From assembly GCF_016863435.1 (NCBI RefSeq), contig NZ_BOOW01000018.1, positions 248,001 through 312,000 on the forward strand: a stretch of DNA of 64,000 nucleotides, given 5' to 3'. Position numbers and translations under genes: made by a program. Source of the stretch: Sinosporangium siamense. Its GTDB lineage: Bacteria; Actinomycetota; Actinomycetes; Streptosporangiales; Streptosporangiaceae. Under the pieces are notes generated by a model. That model ran no database searches. It was given only the letters and a program-made list of their open reading frames with translations, and was not told the origin of the DNA. Positions 18,759 to 27,216 of this stretch are shown here, one piece after another. Numbering within the stretch: the stretch's first letter is position 1; every line of letters begins with the position of its first letter.

Positions 18759-21206
18759 TCAAGTGGGCTCGTGCCGTTCGGACTCAAGCACCCACGCCGC
18801 CACCTGTGTACGCGAGGAGAAGCCCAGCTTGGCGAGGATGTTGGCGACGTGGCGCGCGGCGGTCGCCGGGCTGATGACCAGTTCGTCGGCGATGGCGCGG
18901 TTGCTGAGGCCGCGGGCGATGAGCCCGGCCACCTCGCGTTCGCGTGCGGTGAGGTTGCCCGCAGGGCCGGCGCCGCGCCACGCCGGCCCTGCGGGCAACG
19001 TCTCGGCGGAGGGAAGCTCGGCGCCTTCGAGCGCGCACTCCACGGCCTGATCGGGCGTCATGTTGCTCCCGGCGGCCCAGAGCCGCTCGACCAGGGTGTC
19101 GCCGAGTTCGTGGCGGGCCGGGTCGAGCAGTTCGGACAGCCGGGCGCCGAAGCCGGGGGAGGTGGCGCCGGTGCTGTCGCGCAGCGCGGTGGAGGCGGCG
19201 GCGAGCAGGACGCTGCGCAGCAGGTCGCCCTCCATGGCCACGAGCCTGGCATATTGCTCCAGCCTGCGCGCGATGCCGAGCCGCAGACCGGCGTCGCGGC
19301 TGAGCAGCAGTGCCTCGGTCAGCCGGACGCGCGCCTCGGCCAGGTCGCCTTTGCGGAGCGCGATACGGCCGAGCCCCGATAAGCACCTGATGATCAGCTG
19401 GCGGGCGTCGAGCCCGTCGAGGAGTTCGAGGGCGTTCTCGAAGTGGCGGCGGGCCCGGGCGAGGTCGCCCCGGCGGTGCGCCACATAGGCGAGGCCGATG
19501 TGCCCGTGGGCGACGGCATGGGTGACGCCGAGCGGCTCCATGAGCTTGAGCGCCTCCTCGTAGCAGCGCTGCGCCTCGCGCAGCCTGCCCTTGTCCAGGG
19601 CGACCGTGCCACGCACGCTGTGCGCGATCGCCTCGACGAGCACGTCGCCGGACTCGCGGCTGATCGCGGTCGCCGTGTCCAGCACGCTCGCGTCTCCGGT
19701 CGCGAGCGCCCAGAGCACGCACCCGACCGCCTCGCCGTAGGCGTCGCCCGCCTGGCGGCACAGGGCCAGGCCGGCTTCGCCGTACGACTTGGCGTCGGCC
19801 ACGTCGCCGCGGGTGAAGGCGAGGTCGCCGCGCAGGATGAGGGCCTGTCCGCGCAGGCCGGGGGGCACGCCCGCGTTGTCGAGCACGAGGGCCCGGTCGA
19901 GGAGGCCCGCCATGTCGGCGAGGGCGCGGCCGGTGCCGAAGAGGGCGTAGCGGATGTCGGTGAGGATGCGCAGCGCGGGCTCGGCCTCGCCGTTGCGGAT
20001 CGACCACTCGGCGGCGGTGAAGAAGTTGGGGGTGAGGGTTTCGAGGCGGGCGGCGATGTCGCGGACCGCCGCCCACGACTCCAGGCGGCCGGTGAGCGCC
20101 TCGCGCAGCTCGTGGGTGACCGCCATCATCGCCTCGCGGTGCCGGTGGCGCAGCGGCTCCTCCTCGCCGCGCGCCTTGAGCTGCTCCAGGGCGTATTCGC
20201 GGACGGTTTCCAGCAGCCGGTAGTGCGCCTCGCCGTTGACCTCGCCGTCCACGACGACGAGTGACTTGTCGACCAGGCTGAGCAGGAGCGCCATCACCTC
20301 GCCCCGATCCAGCCCGTCGCCCGAGCAGACCCGCTCGGCCAGGTCGAGGCTCCACGCCCCGGGGAGCGCCGTGCAGCGCCGAAGGAGCGACTGCTCAAGC
20401 GGGGTGAGCAGCCGATAGCTCCAGTCGACGGTGGCGCGGAGGGTGCGCTGCCGGGCGGGAGCCGTACGGTCACCCCGCGACAGCAGGGCGAACCGGTCGC
20501 TGAGCCGGGACACGATCTGGCCGACCGACAGCAGCCGCGTCATGCCGGCGGCGAGCTCGATGGCGAGGGGCATGCCGTCGAGCGCGATGCAGATGCGGGC
20601 CACGTCGGCGGAGTTGCCGTAGGTCAGGGCGAAGTCGCCGCGGACGGTGCGGGCGCGCACCGTGAAAAGCTGCACGGCCTCGAATTCGCACACCTCGGCG
20701 GGCGGGACGGCGCGGCGGCCGGGCGGAAGGGCGAGGGGTGGAACGCGCCAGACCGTCTCGGACGGCACCCGGAGGGGCTCGCGGGTGGTGGCGAGGATGC
20801 GCAGGCCGGAGCAGGCGGCGAGCAGGCGCTGGCACAGGCGGGCGCATTCGTCGAGCACGGTGTCGCAGTTGTCCAGCACGAGCAGGTGTTCCCTGCTGCC
20901 GATGGCGTCGGCGAGCGTGTCCATGAGCGGCCGGTCGCCGTCGTGCTCGACCCCGAGGGCGAGGGCGAGTCTGCCGGTAGGCTCCCTCAGGTGCTCGGCG
21001 TCGGCGAGCTCGACGAGGCGCACCCCCTCGACGGAGGCGCGTAGCCGCGTGGCGAGCCGGATGGCGAGGCGTGTCTTCCCGATGCCTCCGGGGCCGCAGA
21101 GGGTCACCATACGGGTGGCGTTCAGCAACTGGGCGAGCTCGTCGATGTCGGCCTCGCGGCCGACGAACACGTTGGGCTCCAGCGGAAGATTGATGTCAGG
21201 AGTCAT
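18759..21206 (-). CDS. LuxR-type regulator with NB-ARC-like ATPase and TPR repeats
   Basis: Large cytoplasmic transcription activator of about 815 residues. The N-terminal STAND/AAA ATPase starts VFVGREADIDELAQLL, with Walker A CGPGGIGKTRLAIRLA, Walker B LLVLDNCDTVLDECARL and ATTREPLRVPSE sensor sequence. The middle (about 400-740) is TPR-like alpha-repeat sequence (RCYEEALKLMEPLG; RRHFENALELL). The C-terminus is a LuxR HTH (LTAREREVAGLIARGLSNRAI). ATG at 21206 begins right before the ATPase; the upstream in-frame extension is not conserved-looking. Divergent from an ABC exporter, with palindromes between them. Confidence 0.9.
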   Translation of the reverse strand: MTPDINLPLEPNVFVGREADIDELAQLLNATRMVTLCGPGGIGKTRLAIRLATRLRASVEGVRLVELADAEHLREPTGRLALALGVEHDGDRPLMDTLADAIGSREHLLVLDNCDTVLDECARLCQRLLAACSGLRILATTREPLRVPSETVWRVPPLALPPGRRAVPPAEVCEFEAVQLFTVRARTVRGDFALTYGNSADVARICIALDGMPLAIELAAGMTRLLSVGQIVSRLSDRFALLSRGDRTAPARQRTLRATVDWSYRLLTPLEQSLLRRCTALPGAWSLDLAERVCSGDGLDRGEVMALLLSLVDKSLVVVDGEVNGEAHYRLLETVREYALEQLKARGEEEPLRHRHREAMMAVTHELREALTGRLESWAAVRDIAARLETLTPNFFTAAEWSIRNGEAEPALRILTDIRYALFGTGRALADMAGLLDRALVLDNAGVPPGLRGQALILRGDLAFTRGDVADAKSYGEAGLALCRQAGDAYGEAVGCVLWALATGDASVLDTATAISRESGDVLVEAIAHSVRGTVALDKGRLREAQRCYEEALKLMEPLGVTHAVAHGHIGLAYVAHRRGDLARARRHFENALELLDGLDARQLIIRCLSGLGRIALRKGDLAEARVRLTEALLLSRDAGLRLGIARRLEQYARLVAMEGDLLRSVLLAAASTALRDSTGATSPGFGARLSELLDPARHELGDTLVERLWAAGSNMTPDQAVECALEGAELPSAETLPAGPAWRGAGPAGNLTAREREVAGLIARGLSNRAIADELVISPATAARHVANILAKLGFSSRTQVAAWVLESERHEPT

Positions 21207-21385
21207 CGGCCCTTGGTGGTTGACGGGGGTCAGAGGCACGGGTCGGTGAGGGGGGATGGAGCTATCGTGCTGGTCATCGAAAGTGTGACACTGATTACCT
21301 GACCTCGCCCAGACAAAAGCGGTTTCGGACAGCACCTTTCAGCACCTGTTGTAACACATGACGCCCAGCACACCACCACTTCTTC

Positions 21386-21420
21386 GGAATGCCCGGAACT
21401 CACGATCATTCGGGCATTCC
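21386..21420. promoter_or_regulatory. Inverted repeat GGAATGCCCG in divergent promoter
   Basis: GGAATGCCCG (21386-21395) and CGGGCATTCC (21411-21420) form a perfect 10-bp inverted repeat with a 15-base spacer between the LAL regulator and ABC exporter genes. A dimeric regulator site or an RNA hairpin is possible. Confidence 0.45.
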
Positions 21421-21482
21421 ACACCAAGCTACGGGCTTGATCTCATCTCCGCGGGAGAAGCGGGGAAGGTTCAGAAAAAGAG

Positions 21483-21495
21483 CCTATTAAATAGG
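21483..21495. promoter_or_regulatory. CCTATTaAATAGG palindrome before ABC exporter
   Basis: Perfect 13-base palindrome, 64 bases upstream of the exporter start, inside an unusually AT-rich patch. Similar CCTATT half-sites flank the second LAL regulator gene near 38.6 and 41.9 kb. Confidence 0.45.
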
Positions 21496-21558
21496 AAGTA
21501 GACTAAAGGGGTGAGGTAAGAGTAGCTAAATGGCTGCCATCGCGCTCAGACTGCAGTC

Positions 21559-23430
21559 ATGGTGGACACGACTGAGCACACAGCCGCACTCCCCGAACTG
21601 AAGGACCCCAACTGGTACGCCCTGTCCGGCGACCTCTCCGGCATCGGCTTCCTGACCATCGCCCGGAGGCTCCCCGCACTCATCCGGCAGGCGCTCGCCA
21701 TGGCCTGGGAGGCCGGTCCGCGCGACCTGGTGGCCACAATCGTCCTCACCCTGCTCGGGGGCGTCTTCACCGCCTTCGGGCTGCTCGCGACCACCGGCGC
21801 TCTTGAGGCGCTCTTCTCCGCCGGTCCCACCCCCGAGCGGCTCAAGGCCGCGCTCCCCAGCCTGATCCTCGTGGCCGCCGCCGCGGCGCTGCGCACCGCG
21901 CTGAACGCCGGCGCGGGCTGGGCGCAGGCCAGGCTCGGGCCCCAGGTGGCCCGCATCTCAGAACGCAGGATGTACGGCCTGACCAGCCACGTCGAACTCG
22001 CCGCCTATGACGACCCCGACTTCCACGACGCCCTGCAGCGGGCCCGATCCCGGGGCATGGCCGTGGCCGACACCCTGGTGAGCACCACGCTCGACACCCT
22101 CACCGCCGCCACCGGCATCGTCGCGGCGGCCGGTGTGCTGGGGGTGCTGCACCCCGCGCTGCTGCCGCTGCTCGTGGCCACAGTGCTGCCGGACGGGTGG
22201 GCCGCGGTGCGTTCGGCGCGCATGAGCTACGAGGTGGACTACGCGCTCATCCCGGCCAGGCGCCGCAAGTGGATCCTGTCCGACCTCATGGCCTATCGGG
22301 AGCCCGCCGCCGAGGTGCGGTCGTTCAACATGCGGGGCTTCCTGCTGCGGATGCACGACAAGATCGCCCGTGCCGAGCGCGACGTCCTGCTCGATGTGGC
22401 GCGGCGGCAGACGGTGGCCAGGGTCGCGGGGGAGGTGCTCGGCGGTGTCGGCACGCTCGCGGTTTACGGGGTGCTGGGATTGCTGCTGGCCCTCGGAACG
22501 GTGCCGTTGTCGGTGGCGGGCACCGCCGTACTCGCCATCAGGTCGGGGCAGTCTTCCCTGCAAAACCTGATGTTCGCGACAAATCGGCTATATGAGGAAG
22601 GTCTGTATTTCACCGATTTTATGGAGTTTTGTGCGGCGGCGGAGCGGCGGCTTCCGGCTAAAAGCGTGAACGACACTCCCATCTCCTTTGGCCGGATCAC
22701 CGTGGAGAACATCAGCTTCTCCTATCCGGGGGCGGAGACGGCGGCGTTGCGCGGCGTGTCAATGCATATTGAGAAAGGAGAGGTGGTCGCACTGGTCGGG
22801 GAGAACGGTTCCGGCAAGACGACCCTCTCCAAAGTGCTCGCGGGGCTCTACTCTCCGGGCAGTGGACGTGTGCTTTGGGACGACCACGACATCGCCCACG
22901 TCGACACCGACCAATTGCGGCACAACATCGCGGTCATCGCCCAAGACCACACGCACTGGCCGCTTTCCGCCCGGCACAACATCACCATGGGCACCGACAA
23001 GGGCGAGGCCGAATTGCGGGCCGCCGCCGCTGTCGCCGGCGCCGACGAGGTCGTCGACACGCTGCCCCACGGCTATGACACGCTGCTCGACCGGCGTTTC
23101 AAGAACGGCCAGGAGCTCTCCGGCGGGCAGTGGCAGCGCATCGCCGTCGCCCGCGGTTTCCACCGGGACGCGCCGCTGCTGATCTGCGACGAACCGACCG
23201 CCGCCCTCGACGCCCGCGCCGAGCACGCACTGTTCGAGCGGATCCGCGGCCACGCCGAAGGGCGCACCGTCCTGCTCATCACCCACCGGCTGGCCAGCGT
23301 CCGCTACGCCGACCGCATCTACGTGCTCGACGGCGGACTGGTCCTGGAGGAGGGCACCCACGAGAGCCTGATGGATAACAAGGGGCTGTACGCGGACCTC
23401 TACACACTCCAGGCGACCGCCTACTCCTAA
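21559..23430 (+). CDS. ABC transporter, fused permease and ATPase
   Basis: 623-residue half-transporter of the exporter type. Residues about 45-330 carry the transmembrane domain (LVATIVLTLLGGVFTAFGLL; GVGTLAVYGVLGLLLALGTV). Residues about 375-620 carry the nucleotide-binding domain: Walker A GENGSGKTT, signature LSGGQWQRIAVARG, Walker B LLICDEPTAALD and switch His in LLITHRLASV. The second half-transporter must come from a homodimer or another locus. There is no convincing Shine-Dalgarno; translation may be leaderless. The divergent LAL regulator suggests control by that protein. Export of a metabolite or peptide is inferred. Confidence 0.92.
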   Translation: MVDTTEHTAALPELKDPNWYALSGDLSGIGFLTIARRLPALIRQALAMAWEAGPRDLVATIVLTLLGGVFTAFGLLATTGALEALFSAGPTPERLKAALPSLILVAAAAALRTALNAGAGWAQARLGPQVARISERRMYGLTSHVELAAYDDPDFHDALQRARSRGMAVADTLVSTTLDTLTAATGIVAAAGVLGVLHPALLPLLVATVLPDGWAAVRSARMSYEVDYALIPARRRKWILSDLMAYREPAAEVRSFNMRGFLLRMHDKIARAERDVLLDVARRQTVARVAGEVLGGVGTLAVYGVLGLLLALGTVPLSVAGTAVLAIRSGQSSLQNLMFATNRLYEEGLYFTDFMEFCAAAERRLPAKSVNDTPISFGRITVENISFSYPGAETAALRGVSMHIEKGEVVALVGENGSGKTTLSKVLAGLYSPGSGRVLWDDHDIAHVDTDQLRHNIAVIAQDHTHWPLSARHNITMGTDKGEAELRAAAAVAGADEVVDTLPHGYDTLLDRRFKNGQELSGGQWQRIAVARGFHRDAPLLICDEPTAALDARAEHALFERIRGHAEGRTVLLITHRLASVRYADRIYVLDGGLVLEEGTHESLMDNKGLYADLYTLQATAYS

Positions 23431-23513
23431 CCCGCTTCCGGAGTGGTGAATACACATCCACGTACATACATCTGCCGATGCCTCGCCGAATGATCGCGGC
23501 GTACGGTCGCGGC

Positions 23514-24299
23514 ATGATGCCCCTCACGCCTTCGGCGACCGGCGCCCTGCCGCAGCAGGTGCTCGGCGCCGCCCGCGAGCGAGGTGATCGTCCGGCGCTG
23601 GTCGACCTCGGCGGGGGCGTCGTGTACGGCTATCGCAAGCTGTTCACCGAGGTCACCCGGGCGGCCTCGGCGTTGGTCGCGCGGGGCGCACGTCCCGGGC
23701 AGGCCGTGGGTGTGCACGTCGGCACGGTGACCTTTCAGACCCTGGCCGTGCAGACGGTCGTGGCCGCTGGGGGCGTCGCCGTACTCCTCCCGGCCGGGGC
23801 GGAGGAGGACGAGAGCGCGCGGCTGCTGACGGAGCTGGACGCCAGGGTGCTCATCACCGGTCCCGAGCTGCTCGACGGCGCGATGCGCCTGGTGGAGGCC
23901 AGCAGGGTGCGCCAGGTCGTCGCCTTCGGCCCGGCGCCGGACACGGTGGACTTCCACCATCTGATCGACATGGATCCGCGGCCGCTCCCGGAGATCGACC
24001 CGAAGACCCAGCCGGCGCTGGTGACCGCCCGCGGCCGGGTGTCGACCCACCGCGACGTGCTCACCCGGATGGCCGAGATCGACGCCGAGGTGGCGTTGAC
24101 CGAGTCCGACGTCGTGCTGGTCACATGGCCGCTGGACGGCGGGTGCGACCTGCCGGCGCTGGTCGGGCTCGCCGTGGCGAAGGGGTGTCTGGTGGTCGCC
24201 GCGCCCGGCTTGAGCCAGGCGGAGGCGGCGGGCACGGCACACGACTTCGGGGTGACGGTGACCACCTTGCCCCACGGCGGGATCGCCCGCACGACGTGA
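23514..24299 (+). CDS. Truncated AMP-binding (ANL-like) protein
   Basis: About 261 residues resembling only the N-terminal subdomains of adenylate-forming enzymes (ERGDRPALVDLGGGVVYGYR; VHVGTVTFQTLAVQTVVAAGG; RLLTELDARVLITG). The glycine/serine-rich ATP loop expected near the middle is replaced by ALVTARGRVSTHRDVL, and the whole C-terminal half is missing. It is probably not an active ligase: it is either a decayed enzyme or a standalone binding subunit. The remaining reading frame is intact, favouring a maintained protein. Starts at ATG 23514 or 23517; the upstream in-frame ATG at 23478 is less likely. Confidence 0.65.
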   Translation: MMPLTPSATGALPQQVLGAARERGDRPALVDLGGGVVYGYRKLFTEVTRAASALVARGARPGQAVGVHVGTVTFQTLAVQTVVAAGGVAVLLPAGAEEDESARLLTELDARVLITGPELLDGAMRLVEASRVRQVVAFGPAPDTVDFHHLIDMDPRPLPEIDPKTQPALVTARGRVSTHRDVLTRMAEIDAEVALTESDVVLVTWPLDGGCDLPALVGLAVAKGCLVVAAPGLSQAEAAGTAHDFGVTVTTLPHGGIARTT

Positions 24300-24313
24300 C
24301 GTCCCGGTGACCG

Positions 24314-24601
24314 CTAGGCGGTGGTGCGCTCCCAGACCACCTGGAGGCCGTCGCGCTGTCCGAAGCCTTCCAGGTGCCGTCCGAGGACATCCTCCACCAC
24401 GGCGAGGTTCTCCGGGTTGTCGGCGCTGGCCCGCAGGGTCAGCATCCCGGGGGTCGCGGTCACCTGGCCGAGGCCGGCGTCAAAGGTCAGCGTGCCCTCG
24501 GTGTCGGTGTAGTCCGCCTTGATCTTGCGGCCGAGGTGGGCGCAGAGCTGCTTGAGGTAGCGCTCGGGGCGGTCGGTCGCGACTGTGGCGATCGATTCCA
24601 T
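24314..24601 (-). CDS. DUF2218 protein, iron-regulated
   Basis: 95-residue soluble protein of the DUF2218 family (ERYLKQLCAHLGRKIKADYT; LTLRASADNPENLAVVEDVL). The family is small, cytoplasmic and common next to siderophore and iron genes; its biochemical role is not established. ATG at 24601 has AAGGGGAT upstream. An IdeR-type box lies 17 bases upstream of the start, so expression should rise under iron limitation. Divergent from the FhuF-like reductase, which has its own box. Confidence 0.88.
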   Translation of the reverse strand: MESIATVATDRPERYLKQLCAHLGRKIKADYTDTEGTLTFDAGLGQVTATPGMLTLRASADNPENLAVVEDVLGRHLEGFGQRDGLQVVWERTTA

Positions 24602-24617
24602 GCGAGATCCCCTTCGG

Positions 24618-24636
24618 TTAGATTAGGCTTACCTTA
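24618..24636. promoter_or_regulatory. IdeR/DtxR iron box (DUF2218 side)
   Basis: The 19-base sequence TTAGATTAGGCTTACCTTA matches the actinobacterial iron-box consensus TTAGGTTAGSCTAACCTAA at most positions and lies directly upstream of the DUF2218 start. Fe(II)-loaded IdeR/DmdR would repress here. Confidence 0.85.
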
Positions 24637-24722
24637 TCGGTTGGCGCCGACCTGGCGGCGGCTCCAGAGGTGTGTGGCGCCGGTCGTGCGATGCGGTGAA
24701 ACGCACCTTCTGTGAGGCATGA

Positions 24723-24741
24723 TTAGGTTAGCCTTACCTTA
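24723..24741. promoter_or_regulatory. IdeR/DtxR iron box (reductase side)
   Basis: TTAGGTTAGCCTTACCTTA matches the iron-box consensus at nearly all 19 positions and lies 23 bases before the reductase start. It is the better of the two sites. Confidence 0.9.
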
Positions 24742-24764
24742 CTGGTGTCTCTCGGGGGTTGTGA

Positions 24765-25532
24765 ATGTCGGCTGTCGCGTCTGATCCGCTCGATGTGAAT
24801 CCGCTCGGCGGGCTCACCGGCCTGCTCGCCCGGGCCGCCGAGGAGCGCGGCGGGGCACTCGGCGTGCACCCCGGGCTCGTGGTGGACTCCCTCGCCGGCT
24901 GGTCGCGCACGGCCGACCTCGTGCGCGAGCCGTACACCGAGTTGCGCCACCTCATCGAGGCGCATGCGCGCCGCAACGAGGACGCGCCCCTGCACGTGGC
25001 GGCGGCGCTGCTGTGGAAGGGGCTCGGTTACTGGCAGGTGCTGCCCATGACGCTCGGGTGGGCGCTCAACCGCAGGCTGCCGCTGACCAGGCTGGAGGAC
25101 ACCCTCTATCGCATCTCCGGCGACGGCCGCGTCACCATCGGCGCGACCGCCGTCACCACCGCGGTGCTTCCCGGTGATCCCTTCGCGGGCGCCCCCGGCA
25201 CCGTCGTGGTGAGCGACCTCGGGGAGACCCTCAGGCAGTCGCTCCACGCCGTCCAGGCACCCGTGATCAAGGCCATCCACGCGGTGGCACGCGTCGGCAT
25301 GCGGAACCTTTGGGGGTCGACCGCCGAGGCGCTGGTGCAGCCGCTGCGGGCCTACGCCGAGGCGCTGCCCGGCGACCCGCTCGTCGACGTGCCCATGCTG
25401 CTAGGGCTCGTCGACAAACCGGTCGTCAACCTCATCCAGCTCACCGACACGGGATATCGCCGGCGCACCTGCTGCATGTGGGTCAAGGTGCCGGGCGCGG
25501 AGGCGTGCGCCACCTGCTGCCTCGGCAGATAG
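24765..25532 (+). CDS. FhuF-like ferric-siderophore reductase
   Basis: 255-residue cytoplasmic protein. The last 30 residues contain RRTCCMWVKVPGAEACATCC, the CC-x10-CxxC pattern that binds a [2Fe-2S] cluster in FhuF-type ferric-siderophore reductases. The preceding 200 residues match the helical iron-transporter/FhuF-like fold (HVAAALLWKGLGYWQVLPMT). It reduces imported Fe(III)-siderophore to release Fe(II). It is preceded by a near-perfect iron box. No uptake transporter gene is adjacent, so it probably serves siderophore systems encoded elsewhere. Confidence 0.88.
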   Translation: MSAVASDPLDVNPLGGLTGLLARAAEERGGALGVHPGLVVDSLAGWSRTADLVREPYTELRHLIEAHARRNEDAPLHVAAALLWKGLGYWQVLPMTLGWALNRRLPLTRLEDTLYRISGDGRVTIGATAVTTAVLPGDPFAGAPGTVVVSDLGETLRQSLHAVQAPVIKAIHAVARVGMRNLWGSTAEALVQPLRAYAEALPGDPLVDVPMLLGLVDKPVVNLIQLTDTGYRRRTCCMWVKVPGAEACATCCLGR

Positions 25533-25548
25533 CGGCGCACGCCCCCCG

Positions 25549-26079
25549 TCAGGCCACGTGTTCGCGCGGTGGCGCGTCCAGCGGCTCGTCGAGCGGTCGC
25601 AGCTCGTCGGCGTAGCTCACCGACGTCCGGCGCATGACACCGGTCGTGCTGATCGAATATTGCCCCATCCGCCAGAGCGGCGGTGAGTAGGCGTGGATCG
25701 ACACGCTCTGTTCAAGGGCGCCCGTCAGCCGGTGGATGTGGTCCGGGCCGAAGGAGAACGACTCGCCGTCGCTGACCACGGTTTCGAGGTGTTCGCCGCC
25801 GATGCGTGGGTTGCACTCCCGCAGCGCGCCCTCGACCACGTGCACCGCGCCCGAGGAGATGTCGTGGTCGTGCCACCCCGTGTCGTCCTCGGGCCGCCAG
25901 CAGAGCAGCCAGATATCCACATAGGCATCCCGGTAGAGCGAGGCGTAATGCCGCCCGCCCTCACTATCGGGAAAACCCACGTGCTCCTTCCACAACTCCG
26001 GCCGGCCGGCCAGGTCGTCAACCAGTCTTTGCAGCTCCCTGCGGTCCAAAGCCCGCTCGGGCAGCCCCGTCCAGCTCAT
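25549..26079 (-). CDS. Cysteine dioxygenase-like cupin
   Basis: 176-residue thiol-dioxygenase-type protein of the cupin fold. The iron-ligand region is DDTGWHDHDISSGAVHVVEGAL, with two His, and a third His is in SFGPDHIHRLTG; this matches the 3-His centre of cysteine dioxygenases. Known enzymes oxidise free Cys, 3-mercaptopropionate or N-terminal Cys of proteins to the sulfinate. ATG at 26079 overlaps the stop of a 22-residue ORF by four bases (ATGA), and that ORF overlaps the amidohydrolase in the same way, so the three are translationally coupled. The substrate could be a free thiol or the coupled peptide. Confidence 0.85.
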   Translation of the reverse strand: MSWTGLPERALDRRELQRLVDDLAGRPELWKEHVGFPDSEGGRHYASLYRDAYVDIWLLCWRPEDDTGWHDHDISSGAVHVVEGALRECNPRIGGEHLETVVSDGESFSFGPDHIHRLTGALEQSVSIHAYSPPLWRMGQYSISTTGVMRRTSVSYADELRPLDEPLDAPPREHVA

Positions 26080-26144
26080 CGGGCCGCCCCTTGGCCGAAG
26101 GAACGCGCACAGAGCTTCATGCCCGGGATCTGGCTCGTGTTCAT
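26076..26144 (-). CDS. 22-residue small ORF coupled between amidohydrolase and thiol dioxygenase
   Basis: The peptide is MNTSQIPGMKLCARSFGQGA followed by AR. Its ATG overlaps the amidohydrolase stop (ATGA) and its TGA overlaps the dioxygenase ATG (ATGA). A strong GGAGGGA ribosome-binding site lies about 10 bases upstream, which a pure spacer would not need. It has one Cys, two Met and a basic C-terminal half, with no signal sequence. It could be a RiPP-like precursor acted on by its neighbours, a small regulatory peptide, or only a coupling device. I recognise no named family. Confidence 0.5.
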   Translation of the reverse strand: MNTSQIPGMKLCARSFGQGAAR

Positions 26145-27100
26145 CGACGCGACTCCCTCCTGATGTGGATATGGCCACCGGCCGCGATGCCGGCCGGGGT
26201 CGTGGGCTCGGCGGCGCGGCCGAGCAGGCGCAGGGGATTGGCGGTGCGGACCGCGTGGTCGGCGGCGGGGCCGAGCCCCGTGGCGGGGGCGGTCGCGTAC
26301 GGAAGATCCGAGCCGTTGACGATCACATCGACGCCCAGTTCGCGCAGCACCGCGTCGATCGCCCGCGGGCCGTAGGACGAGGTCTCCACGAAGACGTGCG
26401 GATCGACCTCGCCCCGCCCGCCGCCGCCCCGGGTGAACAGGCGTTCGGAGTGCAGTGGGGCGAGCCCGGCGAGCAGCGCGAAACACACCCGGAGGTCCGG
26501 GTGCCGGCCGCGTCCCACCGCGTGGAAGGCGTGCCAGGCGGCGTGCATCTGCTGCACGTACGGCACGAGCGCGGGCCACCAGGGCGCCCCGCCGTCCTGC
26601 GCCGGCGCCGGTCCCGGGTGCACGAACAGCGGCAGGCCGCGCTCCTCCAGCACCGACAGCAGCGGCCCGACGCGCAGCAGCCCGGCAGGGCCGGCCACCG
26701 CCGTCGCGGGCACCTGCAGCCCGGCCGCGCCGCGGTCGAGGTCGGCGGCGAGGCGAACCGGGTCGGGCTCGCTCAAGCAGGTCGCCGCCCAGGCCTTGAA
26801 CGGCGTGGGCAGCGCGAACGCGCCCTCGTGGTAGGCGTCCAGCAGGGGCCAGGCGTCCTCCGGCGGGAGGTGCTCCACACCGAGCGGGCTCGACAGCCCC
26901 ACCACCGCCAGCGCCAGATCGGCGTTGAGGCGGAGGCGCCGGTCGAGGTCGTGATCGCGGGGATCGACCTCGTAGGGCGGCTCGCCGGCGAGGTGGAGCG
27001 TCCACCCGCGCGGTCCGGCGAGGCGCGGGGGCGCGGTCCTGGAGCGCAGCGCCTCGACGAAGGCAGGGGTCCAGAGGTGCTGATGCACGTCGACGACCAC
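26141..27100 (-). CDS. Amidohydrolase family protein (TIM-barrel metal hydrolase)
   Basis: 319-residue predicted metal-dependent hydrolase of the amidohydrolase-2 group (related to ACMSD and PDC-type lactonases). The N-terminal metal motif is DVHQHLW (HxH). A later metal His is in PLFVHPGPAP, and the catalytic Asp region is VDVIVNGSDLPYA near residue 270; VFVETSSYG fits strand 6. GTG at 27100 has GGAGG four bases upstream. It is first in a coupled unit with a 22-residue ORF and a thiol-dioxygenase-like cupin, and is divergent from a LacI-type regulator. Reaction unknown; decarboxylation or C-N/ester hydrolysis are the family options. Confidence 0.82.
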   Translation of the reverse strand: MVVDVHQHLWTPAFVEALRSRTAPPRLAGPRGWTLHLAGEPPYEVDPRDHDLDRRLRLNADLALAVVGLSSPLGVEHLPPEDAWPLLDAYHEGAFALPTPFKAWAATCLSEPDPVRLAADLDRGAAGLQVPATAVAGPAGLLRVGPLLSVLEERGLPLFVHPGPAPAQDGGAPWWPALVPYVQQMHAAWHAFHAVGRGRHPDLRVCFALLAGLAPLHSERLFTRGGGGRGEVDPHVFVETSSYGPRAIDAVLRELGVDVIVNGSDLPYATAPATGLGPAADHAVRTANPLRLLGRAAEPTTPAGIAAGGHIHIRRESRR

Positions 27101-27216
27101 ACGTCCTCCATTCCGTCAATCCCTACTCAGAATATAGGTTATTTTCTCCGGTGTGTGCGGGGAGAATCCCCGCCGGGCTACCGTGGATCAGCTGTCGAAG
27201 GACATAGATTGGTCGG

